From Luteimonas sp. S4-F44 (GTDB lineage: Bacteria; Pseudomonadota; Gammaproteobacteria; Xanthomonadales; Xanthomonadaceae): DNA of 64,000 nt. Below the pieces are notes generated by a model. That model searched no databases. It was not told where the DNA came from and saw only the letters and a list, made by a program, of their open reading frames with translations. Every line of letters begins with the position of its first letter. The stretch's first letter is position 1. Both the position numbers and the translations under genes were made by a program. The stretch is taken from the NCBI RefSeq assembly GCF_022637415.1, contig NZ_CP093340.1, positions 3,243,501 to 3,307,500 on the forward strand, read 5' to 3'. Shown in pieces: positions 10,175 to 18,015 of the stretch.

Positions 10175-11229
10175 CAGACGGTCTCCGTGACCTTGTTGAG
10201 ATGCGGCGGGACATCGGGATCGAAGCCACGCCGCAGCGACAGCGCATTGGCCGCGCGATAAAAGCTCTGCACTGCCAGCAGCGGCGCGCAGGCCGGTTCG
10301 GGCGCCGCGGCAACCGGTAGATCGCCACCGGGCGCGGCCAGCCACACGTCCGCGCCACGGCCGCGGAACTCGTCGGCGACCGCACGCGTGCCAGCGTCGG
10401 TGCCGTCGGGCTGGGCCAGCAGCAGTACCGGGAACCGGGGGCCGACGAGCGCCATCGGCCCGTGGCGGACCTCGGCGGCGCTGTAGGCCTCGGCGTGCAG
10501 GCCGCAGGTCTCTTTGAACTTCAGCGCCGCCTCCTGCGCCGCGCCCAGACCGGTGCCGCGACCGAGCACGAACAGGTTGCGCGCATTGGCCAGGCCCTCG
10601 ACCAAGGGCGACCAGTCGCAGGCCCAGGCCGCGCGCATCGCCTCGGGCAGCGCCGGTAGCGCCGCGGCCAGCGCGGTGTCGCCGCTGGCGGCCCGCTGCC
10701 AGTGCGCGGTGAGCTGCAGCAGCGCCGACAGCGAGGCCAGATAGCTCTTGGTCGCCGCGACGCTGCGCTCGGGGCCGGCATGCAGCGGCAGCACAGTGTC
10801 GGCGAGCTGCGCCAGCGGCGCATCCTCGACGTTGACCAGCGCGACCACGTACGCGCCGGCCGCACGCGCGGCCTCGGCGTTGCGCAGCAGATCGGGGCTG
10901 CGGCCCGATTGCGAGATCGCGATGAACAGCGCGCCGTGCATGCGCTGCGGCGCGGCATACACCGAGCCGACCGACGGCGAGGCCGATGCGGTGACGATCC
11001 CTAAGCGCGTCTCGAACAGGTATTTGGCGTAGGTCGCGGCGTGGTCGGAACTGCCGCGCGCGCAGGTCACCACGAACGGCGGCGGGCGCGCGACGAGCGC
11101 TTCAACCAGCGCATCGACGGTGTCGGCGTTGCGCGCGAACTGCGCGGCGACGACGTCCGGCGCCTGCGCGGCCTCGCGGAACATCCAGGTGTTGGCCGCG
11201 TCGCGCGGCGCCTCAGTCGTGTGGAGCAT
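10174..11229 (-). CDS. SIS-domain glucosamine-6-phosphate deaminase (NagB-II type)
   Basis: A 351-residue protein with two sugar isomerase domains and no glutaminase domain, so it is the deaminase type rather than GlmS. The first SIS domain carries VTCARGSSDHAATYAKYLFE and ISQSGRSPDLL; the second carries LGRGTGLGAAQEAALKFKET and AEVRHGPMALV, with the C-terminal NKVTETV lysine typical of the GlmS isomerase domain. It releases ammonia from glucosamine-6-phosphate to give fructose-6-phosphate. The ATG chosen (11229) lies 17 bases inside the regulator gene and the stop overlaps nagA, so the operon is tightly coupled. Confidence 0.9.
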   Translation of the reverse strand: MLHTTEAPRDAANTWMFREAAQAPDVVAAQFARNADTVDALVEALVARPPPFVVTCARGSSDHAATYAKYLFETRLGIVTASASPSVGSVYAAPQRMHGALFIAISQSGRSPDLLRNAEAARAAGAYVVALVNVEDAPLAQLADTVLPLHAGPERSVAATKSYLASLSALLQLTAHWQRAASGDTALAAALPALPEAMRAAWACDWSPLVEGLANARNLFVLGRGTGLGAAQEAALKFKETCGLHAEAYSAAEVRHGPMALVGPRFPVLLLAQPDGTDAGTRAVADEFRGRGADVWLAAPGGDLPVAAAPEPACAPLLAVQSFYRAANALSLRRGFDPDVPPHLNKVTETV

Positions 11230-12307
11230 CCTCGGGTCCCGGTGACGGCGTCGGCCGCGGTCGCATCGGCGCGGTGGACCCGCGCACCACCAGCTGCGGC
11301 ACGAAGCCCTGGTTGTGGGTGGCCTGCGCGGCGACGGCATCGGCGTCCTCGCGCAGGCTGGCGATCAGCATCCGCGCGGCCTGCCGCGCGATGTCCTCGG
11401 TGGCCTGCTTGGCGGTGGTCAGCGGCGGCCACGACTGACGCGAGAACGGGCTGTCCTCGAAGCCGGCGATCGACAGATCAAAGGGCACGTGCATGCCGGC
11501 CGACTTGGCGGCGGCCAGCACGCCGGCGGCGATCTCGTCGTTGGAGCCGAAGATCGCGGTCGGCGGGTCGCGCAGCGCCAGCAGCCGACGCGCGCCGCGG
11601 AAGCCGTCGTCGAAGGTGTAGTCGCCGGGCACCACCAGGTGCTTGTCGTGCGGAATGCCGTAGTCCTTGAGCGCGGCCTCGTAGCCGGCGTGGCGCTCGC
11701 CGCTGGAATGGTGCTGCGGCCCGCCCCAAAGAAAACCGATGCGCTGGTGGCCGAGCTGGATCAAATGCTCGGTGATCTCGTAGGCGGCGTCGCGGTCGTC
11801 GACGAACACACAGGGATGGCCGTCACGCGGGTCCTCGGTGGCGGCGATGATGCGCACCAGGCGGATGCCGCGTTCGGTCAGCGCGTCGATCAGTTCGCGC
11901 CGCTCGGACATCGGCGCGGTCAGCACCAGGCCGGCCAGTCGCGATCGCCGCACGAACTCCACCAGTTCCTCGACCAGCAGCGGCGAGCTCGCATCGCAGG
12001 GATGGATCTGCAAGCCGAAGCCGGTTTCCCGGCACGCGGCGAGCACGCCGTTCTGCACGCCGATGATGTGGTACGGGTTGGGGTTGTCGTAGATCAGCCC
12101 GATCACGAACGAAGTCGCGCTGCGCAGGTTACGCGCCGACGGATCGGGCTCGTAGTCGAGCTCGGCGATCGCGTGCAGCACCCGCGCGCGGGTGGCCTGC
12201 AGCACCGACGGCTCGTTGTTGATCACCCGCGAGACGGTCTTGAGCGAGACCTTGGCCCGCTCGGCGACATCCTTGATGGTGGGTTTGCGCACGTCCGGCT
12301 CCGGCAT
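11213..12307 (-). CDS. LacI family transcriptional regulator of the GlcNAc locus
   Basis: A 364-residue repressor. Residues 9-28 are the LacI helix-turn-helix (TIKDVAERAKVSLKTVSRVI), followed by the hinge helix around LDYEPDPSARNLRS and a periplasmic-binding-protein-like effector domain (IGLIYDNPNPYHI, RRLLALRDPPTAIFGSNDEIA, IAGFEDSPFS). Position inside the nag operon makes it the likely NagQ/NagR-type repressor responding to a GlcNAc metabolite. Candidate operators with the central CG typical of LacI sites occur at 13684 and 13917. It sits 15 bases after the transporter gene and overlaps the deaminase gene, so it would be autoregulated. Confidence 0.92.
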   Translation of the reverse strand: MPEPDVRKPTIKDVAERAKVSLKTVSRVINNEPSVLQATRARVLHAIAELDYEPDPSARNLRSATSFVIGLIYDNPNPYHIIGVQNGVLAACRETGFGLQIHPCDASSPLLVEELVEFVRRSRLAGLVLTAPMSERRELIDALTERGIRLVRIIAATEDPRDGHPCVFVDDRDAAYEITEHLIQLGHQRIGFLWGGPQHHSSGERHAGYEAALKDYGIPHDKHLVVPGDYTFDDGFRGARRLLALRDPPTAIFGSNDEIAAGVLAAAKSAGMHVPFDLSIAGFEDSPFSRQSWPPLTTAKQATEDIARQAARMLIASLREDADAVAAQATHNQGFVPQLVVRGSTAPMRPRPTPSPGPEDAPHD

Positions 12308-12322
12308 TCTCTCAGGCCGCCA

Positions 12323-13618
12323 TCATCGCGCAGCCCGGCGCGCCGCGTGGCCGGCGCGATGCCCGCGCAGACCGTAGTACAGGATGTACAGGTAGCACGG
12401 CAGGGTCAGCGCCAGAAACACCAACTGGAAATCGTAGTGCTGTTTGAGCACCGCAAACAGCTGCGGCACGATCGCGCCACCGGCGATGCCCATGATCAGC
12501 AGCGCCGAACCGGTCTCGGTCAGCCGGCCCAGGCCCTTGATCGCCAGCGGGAAGATCGCCGGCCACATCATCGCGTTGGCAAACCCGAGCGCGGCGACGA
12601 AGCCCACTGCGACGTAGCCGTGGCTCAGGAACGCGCCGGCCGAGAACACGATGCCCAGTACCGCCGAAATGCCCAGGTAGCGTTCCTGGCTGACGAATCG
12701 CGGAATCGCGACCAGACCGGCCACGTAGCCGAGCAGCATCGCGCCGAGGGTGAACGAGGTGAAGAACTTGGTCCGGTCCAGCGGCAGGTCGAAGCCGTTG
12801 CCGTAGGTGCCGATCGCGTCCCCGGCCAGCACCTCCACACCGACGTAGAGGAACAGGCACAGCACGCCCAGCCACAGGTGCGGCAGTTGGAACAGCCCAC
12901 GCACGCGCGCGCCCTCGCCCGGCTCGGCCGCAGCGTTGGCCTCGGCCGGCCGCAGTTCGGGCAGCGGCGAGAACAGCACGCCCAGCGCGACCAGCATCAG
13001 CACGCCAGCCATGACCAGATAAGGCAGATGGATCTTGGCGGCGAACTCGCCCAGCAACTGCGCGCGTCCAGCGGCATCGGCCGCGGCGGCCTGCGCGCTG
13101 AGATCGCCCATGCCATGCAGTACCACCGTGCCCAGCACCACCGGCGCCAGGATGCCGGCGACCTTGTTGCAGATGCCCATCAGCGCGATGCGCCGCGCCG
13201 CGCTCTCGATCGGCCCCAGGATGCTCACGTATGGGTTGACTGCGGTCTGCAGCAGCGCCAGTCCGCTGCCCATCACGAACAGCCCCGACAGCGCACCGGC
13301 GTACCAGCGCTGGGTCGAGAACTCGCCAAACAGCATCGCACCAGCGGCCATCACGAACAGGCTCAGTGCCAGGCCCTTCTTCATGCCGGTCCGGCGCAGC
13401 ACCCAGGCCGCGGGCAGCGCGAGGAAGAAGTACGACAGGTAGAACACCATCAGCACCAGGAAGGCGTTCACCTCGTCGAGTTCGAAGGCCAGTTGCACGA
13501 ACGCGATCAGCGGGCCGTTGACCCAGGTGAAGAAGCCGATGATGAAGAACAGCAGGCCCATGATCGCGATCGAAGTCGCGTGACTCGGGCGGGCATACGG
13601 TGTCGCGATCGCAGACAT
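12323..13618 (-). CDS. nagP: GlcNAc/sugar MFS permease (NagP, FucP-like)
   Basis: A 431-residue major facilitator with about twelve membrane helices. FFIIGFFTWVNGPLIAFVQL in the first helix and YLSYFFLALPAAWVLRRTG in the next are the signature of the FucP/GluP glucose-galactose and NagP branch, which are proton symporters. VNPYVSILGP in helix 4 is also typical. First gene of the minus-strand operon, so it most likely brings GlcNAc across the inner membrane after the TonB receptor and GH20 enzyme supply it to the periplasm. Transcription starts in the divergent control region that contains a LacI-type half-palindrome at 13684. Confidence 0.9.
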   Translation of the reverse strand: MSAIATPYARPSHATSIAIMGLLFFIIGFFTWVNGPLIAFVQLAFELDEVNAFLVLMVFYLSYFFLALPAAWVLRRTGMKKGLALSLFVMAAGAMLFGEFSTQRWYAGALSGLFVMGSGLALLQTAVNPYVSILGPIESAARRIALMGICNKVAGILAPVVLGTVVLHGMGDLSAQAAAADAAGRAQLLGEFAAKIHLPYLVMAGVLMLVALGVLFSPLPELRPAEANAAAEPGEGARVRGLFQLPHLWLGVLCLFLYVGVEVLAGDAIGTYGNGFDLPLDRTKFFTSFTLGAMLLGYVAGLVAIPRFVSQERYLGISAVLGIVFSAGAFLSHGYVAVGFVAALGFANAMMWPAIFPLAIKGLGRLTETGSALLIMGIAGGAIVPQLFAVLKQHYDFQLVFLALTLPCYLYILYYGLRGHRAGHAARRAAR

Positions 13619-13683
13619 CAGGGAGCGCTCCGGCGGACGGGACTGCAGGACCGGCGCGGCATTGCCGCAGACCGGACATCGAG

Positions 13684-13697
13684 TACCAACGTTGTCA
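13684..13697. promoter_or_regulatory. candidate LacI-type operator 1 (nagP side)
   Basis: TACCAACGTTGTCA is a palindrome at 10 of 14 positions centred on CG, sharing the ACGTTGTCA half with operator 2. It lies 66 bases upstream of the nagP start. Confidence 0.5.
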
Positions 13698-13916
13698 TCA
13701 ATCCAGGCCGGACGCTACCCGGCGTCCGCATCATGCCTCAACTTCCGCGCGAAACGCGTGCTGCATTGCGGCATCCAGCGATCGATCTTCTGCCCTGCCC
13801 GCCCCCGGAAGCTGCTGATTCGACGCGCGTATCGCGTTCGTTCGCGCGGATGCCGCCGATTGTTGCAAAAGTGTGAAGGATCCAAGCCGCCGATCGACTC
13901 TCGACGCGCGAATCGT

Positions 13917-13930
13917 TGACATCGTTGTCA
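13917..13930. promoter_or_regulatory. candidate LacI-type operator 2 (kinase side)
   Basis: TGACATCGTTGTCA is a palindrome at 12 of 14 positions with central CG, as expected for LacI-family sites. It overlaps a TTGACA -35-like hexamer, so bound repressor would block RNA polymerase for the kinase-TonB receptor-hexosaminidase arm. Confidence 0.6.
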
Positions 13931-14001
13931 TGACATGCCGACACTCCGTCGCATCTGGCAGCGGCTGTCATCGTATGGCGCCCTTCCCCTCCGGAGCTTC
14001 C

Positions 14002-15024
14002 GTGGCTGCAACCCCCACCCTCTCGTCGACCGCCCATCGCCACGCCGCGCACGAGGCCTTCATTGCCGCCGACGTCGGCGGGACCCACGTGCGCATCGCC
14101 CTGGTCGAAGCCACCGGCGATGCCGCGCGTCCGGTGCGCGTGCTCGAGTACCGCAAGTACGCGTGCGCGGCCTATCCGGGTCTGGCGGAGATCGTCGAGG
14201 AGTTCCTGGCGACGCTGCCGGGGCGCCGGGTCGATGCCGGCGCGATCGCCAGCGCCGGCTACGCCCTGGGCGACGGCACCGTGATCACCGCCAACCTGCC
14301 GTGGCCGATCTCGCTCGAGCGCATCCGCGCGCAGTTGGGCTTCCGGGATTTCCGCCTGGTCAACGATTTCGAGGCCGTCGCCCATGCTGCCGCCCAGGTC
14401 GACGCCAGCGAAGTAGTGCGCCTGACCGGCCCCGATGCCGCTGCGCCGGGACCGATGCTGATCGTCGGACCGGGCACTGGCCTGGGCGCCGCGGTGCGCA
14501 TCCCGACTGCGCACGGCCCGGTCGTGCTGGCCACAGAGGCCGGGCAGGCGGCATTGACCACCGGCCATGCCGGCGAACAGGCGCTGCTGCGCGAACTGCA
14601 GCGCGGCCGCAGCCACGTGCCGATCGAGCACGCGCTCTCGGGCCCGGGCCTGCTCAATCTCTACCGCGCGGTGTGCGCGCTGCAGGGCGTCACGCCAATC
14701 CACACGACCCCGGGCGCGATCACCGCGGCGGCGATCGCCGGTGACGACGCGCAGGCGCGCGCGACGCTGGATGCCTTCTGCGGCCTGCTCGGCAGCACGA
14801 TCGGCGACATGGCGCTGCTCTACGGCGCGCACGGCGGCATCTACCTGGCGGGCGGGATCCTGCCGCAGATCCGCGACTACCTGATGGGCAGCGACTTCGT
14901 CGCTCGGTTCCTCGACAAGGCGCCGATGCGCGAAGCGCTCGAACGCATTCCCGTGAATCTGGTCGAGCACGGGCAGCTGGGCGTCATCGGCGCCGCCAGC
15001 TGGTATCTCGACCGGCTCGACTGA
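14002..15024 (+). CDS. glucokinase-family sugar kinase (probable glucose/GlcNAc kinase)
   Basis: About 340 residues of the Glk family (not ROK). AADVGGTHVRIALVE is the N-terminal phosphate loop; INLPWPIS-like ANLPWPISLERI, LVNDFEAVAHA with the catalytic Asp, IVGPGTGLGAAVR, ATEAGQAALTTG and HVPIEHALSGPGLLNLY are all in family order. GTG 14002 is preceded by GGAG at 13993-13996 and gives the usual length; ATG 13975 in frame adds nine residues but lacks a ribosome site. In this locus the substrate is likely GlcNAc, producing GlcNAc-6-P for NagA, although glucose is the family norm. It starts the plus-strand arm of the divergent GlcNAc locus. Confidence 0.88.
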   Translation: MAATPTLSSTAHRHAAHEAFIAADVGGTHVRIALVEATGDAARPVRVLEYRKYACAAYPGLAEIVEEFLATLPGRRVDAGAIASAGYALGDGTVITANLPWPISLERIRAQLGFRDFRLVNDFEAVAHAAAQVDASEVVRLTGPDAAAPGPMLIVGPGTGLGAAVRIPTAHGPVVLATEAGQAALTTGHAGEQALLRELQRGRSHVPIEHALSGPGLLNLYRAVCALQGVTPIHTTPGAITAAAIAGDDAQARATLDAFCGLLGSTIGDMALLYGAHGGIYLAGGILPQIRDYLMGSDFVARFLDKAPMREALERIPVNLVEHGQLGVIGAASWYLDRLD

Positions 15025-15182
15025 CGCGTCGCCGGCGGCGCGCGGGTCGGGAAAACGTCGTGTCGCGACGCGCCCTTGGGGCGCGCGCGGTGCGGCCAGG
15101 CAGTGGGGTACGCCGGTACAGGTACGCACGCGACGGCACGACGGCCGCCGCGGCGCCACTCACATCAGCGATGGGGACCACC

Positions 15183-17891
15183 ATGAACACCCGTAAATCA
15201 GTGCTTTCGGCCGCGATCACGCTGGGGCTGTGCGTCGCCGCGCAGGCCCAGGCACAACAGACGGCCCCCACGTCGGACGCGGCCACCGATCTGGACCGGG
15301 TCGTGGTGACCGGCATCCGCGGCAGCCTGGAGAAGTCGCTCGACACCAAGCGCGAGGCGCAGTCGCATGTCGAGGCAGTGTCGGCCGAAGACATCGGCAA
15401 GCTGCCGGCCAAGAACGTCGCCGACGCGCTGCAACGTCTGCCCGGCGTCAACATCAGCTCTTCGAGCGCCAGCGAGGGCGGCTTCGACGAAGCCGACCGG
15501 GTGAGCCTGCGCGGCACCAATCCCAGCCTGACCCAGACCCTGGTCAACGGCCACACCATCGGGACCGGCGACTGGTTCGTGCTCAGCCAGACCGCGAACG
15601 TCGGCCGCAGCGTCAGCTACTCGCTGCTGCCGGCCGAGATCGTGGACCAGGTTGTGGTCTACAAGACTGCGCAGGCCAAGCTGGTCGAGGGCGGCACCGC
15701 CGGCTCGGTCAACATCGTCACCCGCAGCCCGCTGCAGTTCCCGCAGCCGTTCACCGCCGAATTGTCGGTGGGCGCGGTCCACGCCGACCTGCCGGGCGAG
15801 ACCGATCCGCAGATCAGCGCGCTGTTCAACTGGAAGAACGATGCCGGCAACGTCGGTGTGATGGTCCAGGGCTTCCACCAGAAGCGCCACCTGCGCCGCG
15901 ACGGCCAGGAGGTCGTGGGCGGCTACGGCGTCATCGGCGCCGATTCCGCGGTCGCGGCGACCAACCCGGACCTTGCAGGCGTGCTCTATCCCAACCTGCT
16001 CGGCGCAGTGCTGTTCGAGCAGGAGCGCGAGCGCAAGGGCGGTGTGGTCGACATCGAGGTCAAGGCCTCCGACACCCTCACCCTCGGCCTCAACGCCTTC
16101 TACTCCAAGCTCGAAGCCGACAACTTCAACCGCAATTTCATGATGTGGGGCAGCCAGTTCGTCAACGGCCAGGCGCCCGAGCCGGGCTACGTGGTGCGCA
16201 ACGGCGTACTGACCCAGGCCACCTACGCGCCGGTGACCAGCGACACGGTCACGCCCTACGGCGTCTACGACATGATCTCGCGCCCCGGCGCGGGCTCCGA
16301 ATCGAAGTACATCGCGCTCGACGCCGACTGGCAGGCCAGCGATGCGCTGGGCATCAAGGTCCAGGCCGGTACCACCCGCGGCCGCGGCCAGAGCCCGACC
16401 CAGGACGTGATCGAGACCGGCGTGGCCGGCAACGCCGGCGCCAGCTGGCAGATGCATGGCCTGGGCCACCCGATCGACTGGTCGCTGGGCGGCGACAACA
16501 CCACCGGCACGCACCTGCCGCAGTTCGGCTGGATCTTCGGCAGCCAGGCGATCGACGTACGCGATGACGAGGACTGGTTCTCTGCCGACGGTGAGCTCTA
16601 CGTCGGCCGCGTGCTGTCGTCGCTGGACTTCGGTGTGCGCCACGCCGAACACGAACGCCGCAACGACCGACAGATCGGCCAGGGCCCGAACTGGGCCAGT
16701 GACTGGCAGAACTTCGACGCCTACCCAACGCCGGGCGGCCACTTCCCCGGCGACTTCGGTAACGGCATCGGCGGCGGCGTGCCCGGCGGCATCTGGTACT
16801 ACACGCCCCAACAGCTGGCCGAGCTCAACGCCAACTTCGCCAACCGCGATCCGGTGGGCCGTTTCGACTTCTCCGGTGTCTACGGCGTCAAGGAACGCGT
16901 GCGCGCCGCGTACGTGCAGGCCAACTTCGAAGGCGATCGCTGGAGCGGCAACATCGGCCTGCGCTACGTCAAGACCGATACCGACGTGAGCTACAACCAG
17001 TCGGTGGCCTCGCCCGACGATGTCCCCGGCGCGATCACCGGCTCCGACTTCGGTGCCTACCTGCCGGTGCGCGACGAGAACAACTACAGCAAGCTGCTGC
17101 CGAGCCTGAACCTCAAGCTCGACATCACCGACGATGTGGTCGCGCGCTTCGCGGCTTCGCGCACGATGACCCGTCCGGACTTCTCGGCGCTGTCGGGCAC
17201 ACTGGCGCTCGACGACCTGACTCACACCGGCAGCGGCGGCAATCCGTACCTGTCGCCGATCGTCTCGACCAACCTCGATCTGTCGCTGGAGTGGTACTTC
17301 GCGCCGCGCGCGCTGCTCGCCGCCAGCCTGTTCCGGATGGATCTGGACGACTACGTCAACTTCGGCACCACCACGATCCAGTACAAGGACCAGGCCGCAA
17401 GCGTCGAGGCCGGCCGGGACGTGTACGCCGACTACCTGGTCTCGATGCCGATCAACAGCAACGGCAAGGTCAAGGGCGTGGAGCTGACGTACGAGCAGCC
17501 GATTGGCGAGCATTTCGGCGTCGCGGCCAACTACACCTACGCCGACGGCTATGCCGAGGGCGGCCGCCCGCTCAACGGCACGTCCGAAAACACCTACAAC
17601 CTGTCGGGTTACTTCGAGAACGAGCGCTTCAACGCCCGCGTCAGCTACACCTTCCGCGATGCGTTCTACGCCGGGGTCAGCCGCACCGACGCGTTCTACC
17701 AGGACGACTTCGGCACGCTGTCGGCCTCGCTCGGCTTCAAGGCCAGCGACTGGCTCACCGTCACGCTCGAAGGCCTCAACCTCAACAACCCCGACCACAA
17801 GTACTACACGCAAACCACCGCCGGTTACCTGCCGTACGCGTTCTACTCCAACGGCCGGCAGTACTACCTCAACTTCCGCTTCAAGTTCTGA
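15183..17891 (+). CDS. TonB-dependent receptor (Xanthomonas/Caulobacter type), probable chito-oligosaccharide importer
   Basis: A 902-residue outer-membrane receptor. Signal peptide 1-24 (ends AQAQA). The TonB-box region RVVVTGIRGSLEKSLDTKR and the plug motif EDIGKLPAKNVADALQRLPG are those of the TonB-Xanth-Caul subfamily. The plug continues through VSLRGTNPSLTQTLVNGHTI and EIVDQVVVYKTAQAKLVEG; the rest is a 22-strand barrel ending in YYLNFRFKF with the terminal Phe. ATG 15183 has GGGGA just upstream; ATG 15171 is an alternative. Flanking kinase and GH20 genes point to GlcNAc oligomers as substrate. It would deliver them to the periplasm at the expense of the proton-motive force. Confidence 0.93.
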   Translation: MNTRKSVLSAAITLGLCVAAQAQAQQTAPTSDAATDLDRVVVTGIRGSLEKSLDTKREAQSHVEAVSAEDIGKLPAKNVADALQRLPGVNISSSSASEGGFDEADRVSLRGTNPSLTQTLVNGHTIGTGDWFVLSQTANVGRSVSYSLLPAEIVDQVVVYKTAQAKLVEGGTAGSVNIVTRSPLQFPQPFTAELSVGAVHADLPGETDPQISALFNWKNDAGNVGVMVQGFHQKRHLRRDGQEVVGGYGVIGADSAVAATNPDLAGVLYPNLLGAVLFEQERERKGGVVDIEVKASDTLTLGLNAFYSKLEADNFNRNFMMWGSQFVNGQAPEPGYVVRNGVLTQATYAPVTSDTVTPYGVYDMISRPGAGSESKYIALDADWQASDALGIKVQAGTTRGRGQSPTQDVIETGVAGNAGASWQMHGLGHPIDWSLGGDNTTGTHLPQFGWIFGSQAIDVRDDEDWFSADGELYVGRVLSSLDFGVRHAEHERRNDRQIGQGPNWASDWQNFDAYPTPGGHFPGDFGNGIGGGVPGGIWYYTPQQLAELNANFANRDPVGRFDFSGVYGVKERVRAAYVQANFEGDRWSGNIGLRYVKTDTDVSYNQSVASPDDVPGAITGSDFGAYLPVRDENNYSKLLPSLNLKLDITDDVVARFAASRTMTRPDFSALSGTLALDDLTHTGSGGNPYLSPIVSTNLDLSLEWYFAPRALLAASLFRMDLDDYVNFGTTTIQYKDQAASVEAGRDVYADYLVSMPINSNGKVKGVELTYEQPIGEHFGVAANYTYADGYAEGGRPLNGTSENTYNLSGYFENERFNARVSYTFRDAFYAGVSRTDAFYQDDFGTLSASLGFKASDWLTVTLEGLNLNNPDHKYYTQTTAGYLPYAFYSNGRQYYLNFRFKF

Positions 17892-17898
17892 GCGCGCA

Positions 17899-17935
17899 GG
17901 CGCGCCGCGTCCGGGTCCACCGGGCACGGCGCGCC
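17899..17935. repeat. GC-rich inverted repeat between receptor and hexosaminidase genes
   Basis: GGCGCGCCG (17899-17907) and CGGCGCGCC (17927-17935) are perfectly complementary over nine bases with a 19-base loop. No T-run follows. It could stabilise the receptor mRNA end or reduce downstream expression. Confidence 0.4.
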
Positions 17936-18015
17936 CGCATCGCCTGCGGGCCTCCGGTCCGCACCGGCGGCGTCGCATTCGTCCGGCGCCGCGCATTTCT
18001 CATGGAATACCGCGC

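Larger units (their letters stand above)
13619..14001. promoter_or_regulatory. divergent control region of the GlcNAc locus
   Basis: A 383-base gap between nagP (minus) and the sugar kinase (plus). It holds two operator-like palindromes at 13684-13697 and 13917-13930, and a GGACGC / GCGTCC inverted repeat around 13710-13728. A perfect -35 hexamer TTGACA at 13916-13921 is embedded in the second operator, though no good -10 follows at the usual distance. No gene is convincing here. The open frame upstream of the kinase start on the plus strand has no supporting ribosome site. Confidence 0.6.

Noticed and set aside
10174..11229. glucosamine-fructose-6-phosphate aminotransferase GlmS
   Set aside because: It lacks the N-terminal glutaminase domain and sits with nagA; the deaminase reading fits better.
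15198..17996. 932-codon open frame antisense to the TonB receptor gene
   Set aside because: High GC keeps antisense frames open. The peptide is Val/Arg/Asp-rich without motifs, and the plus-strand gene is certain.
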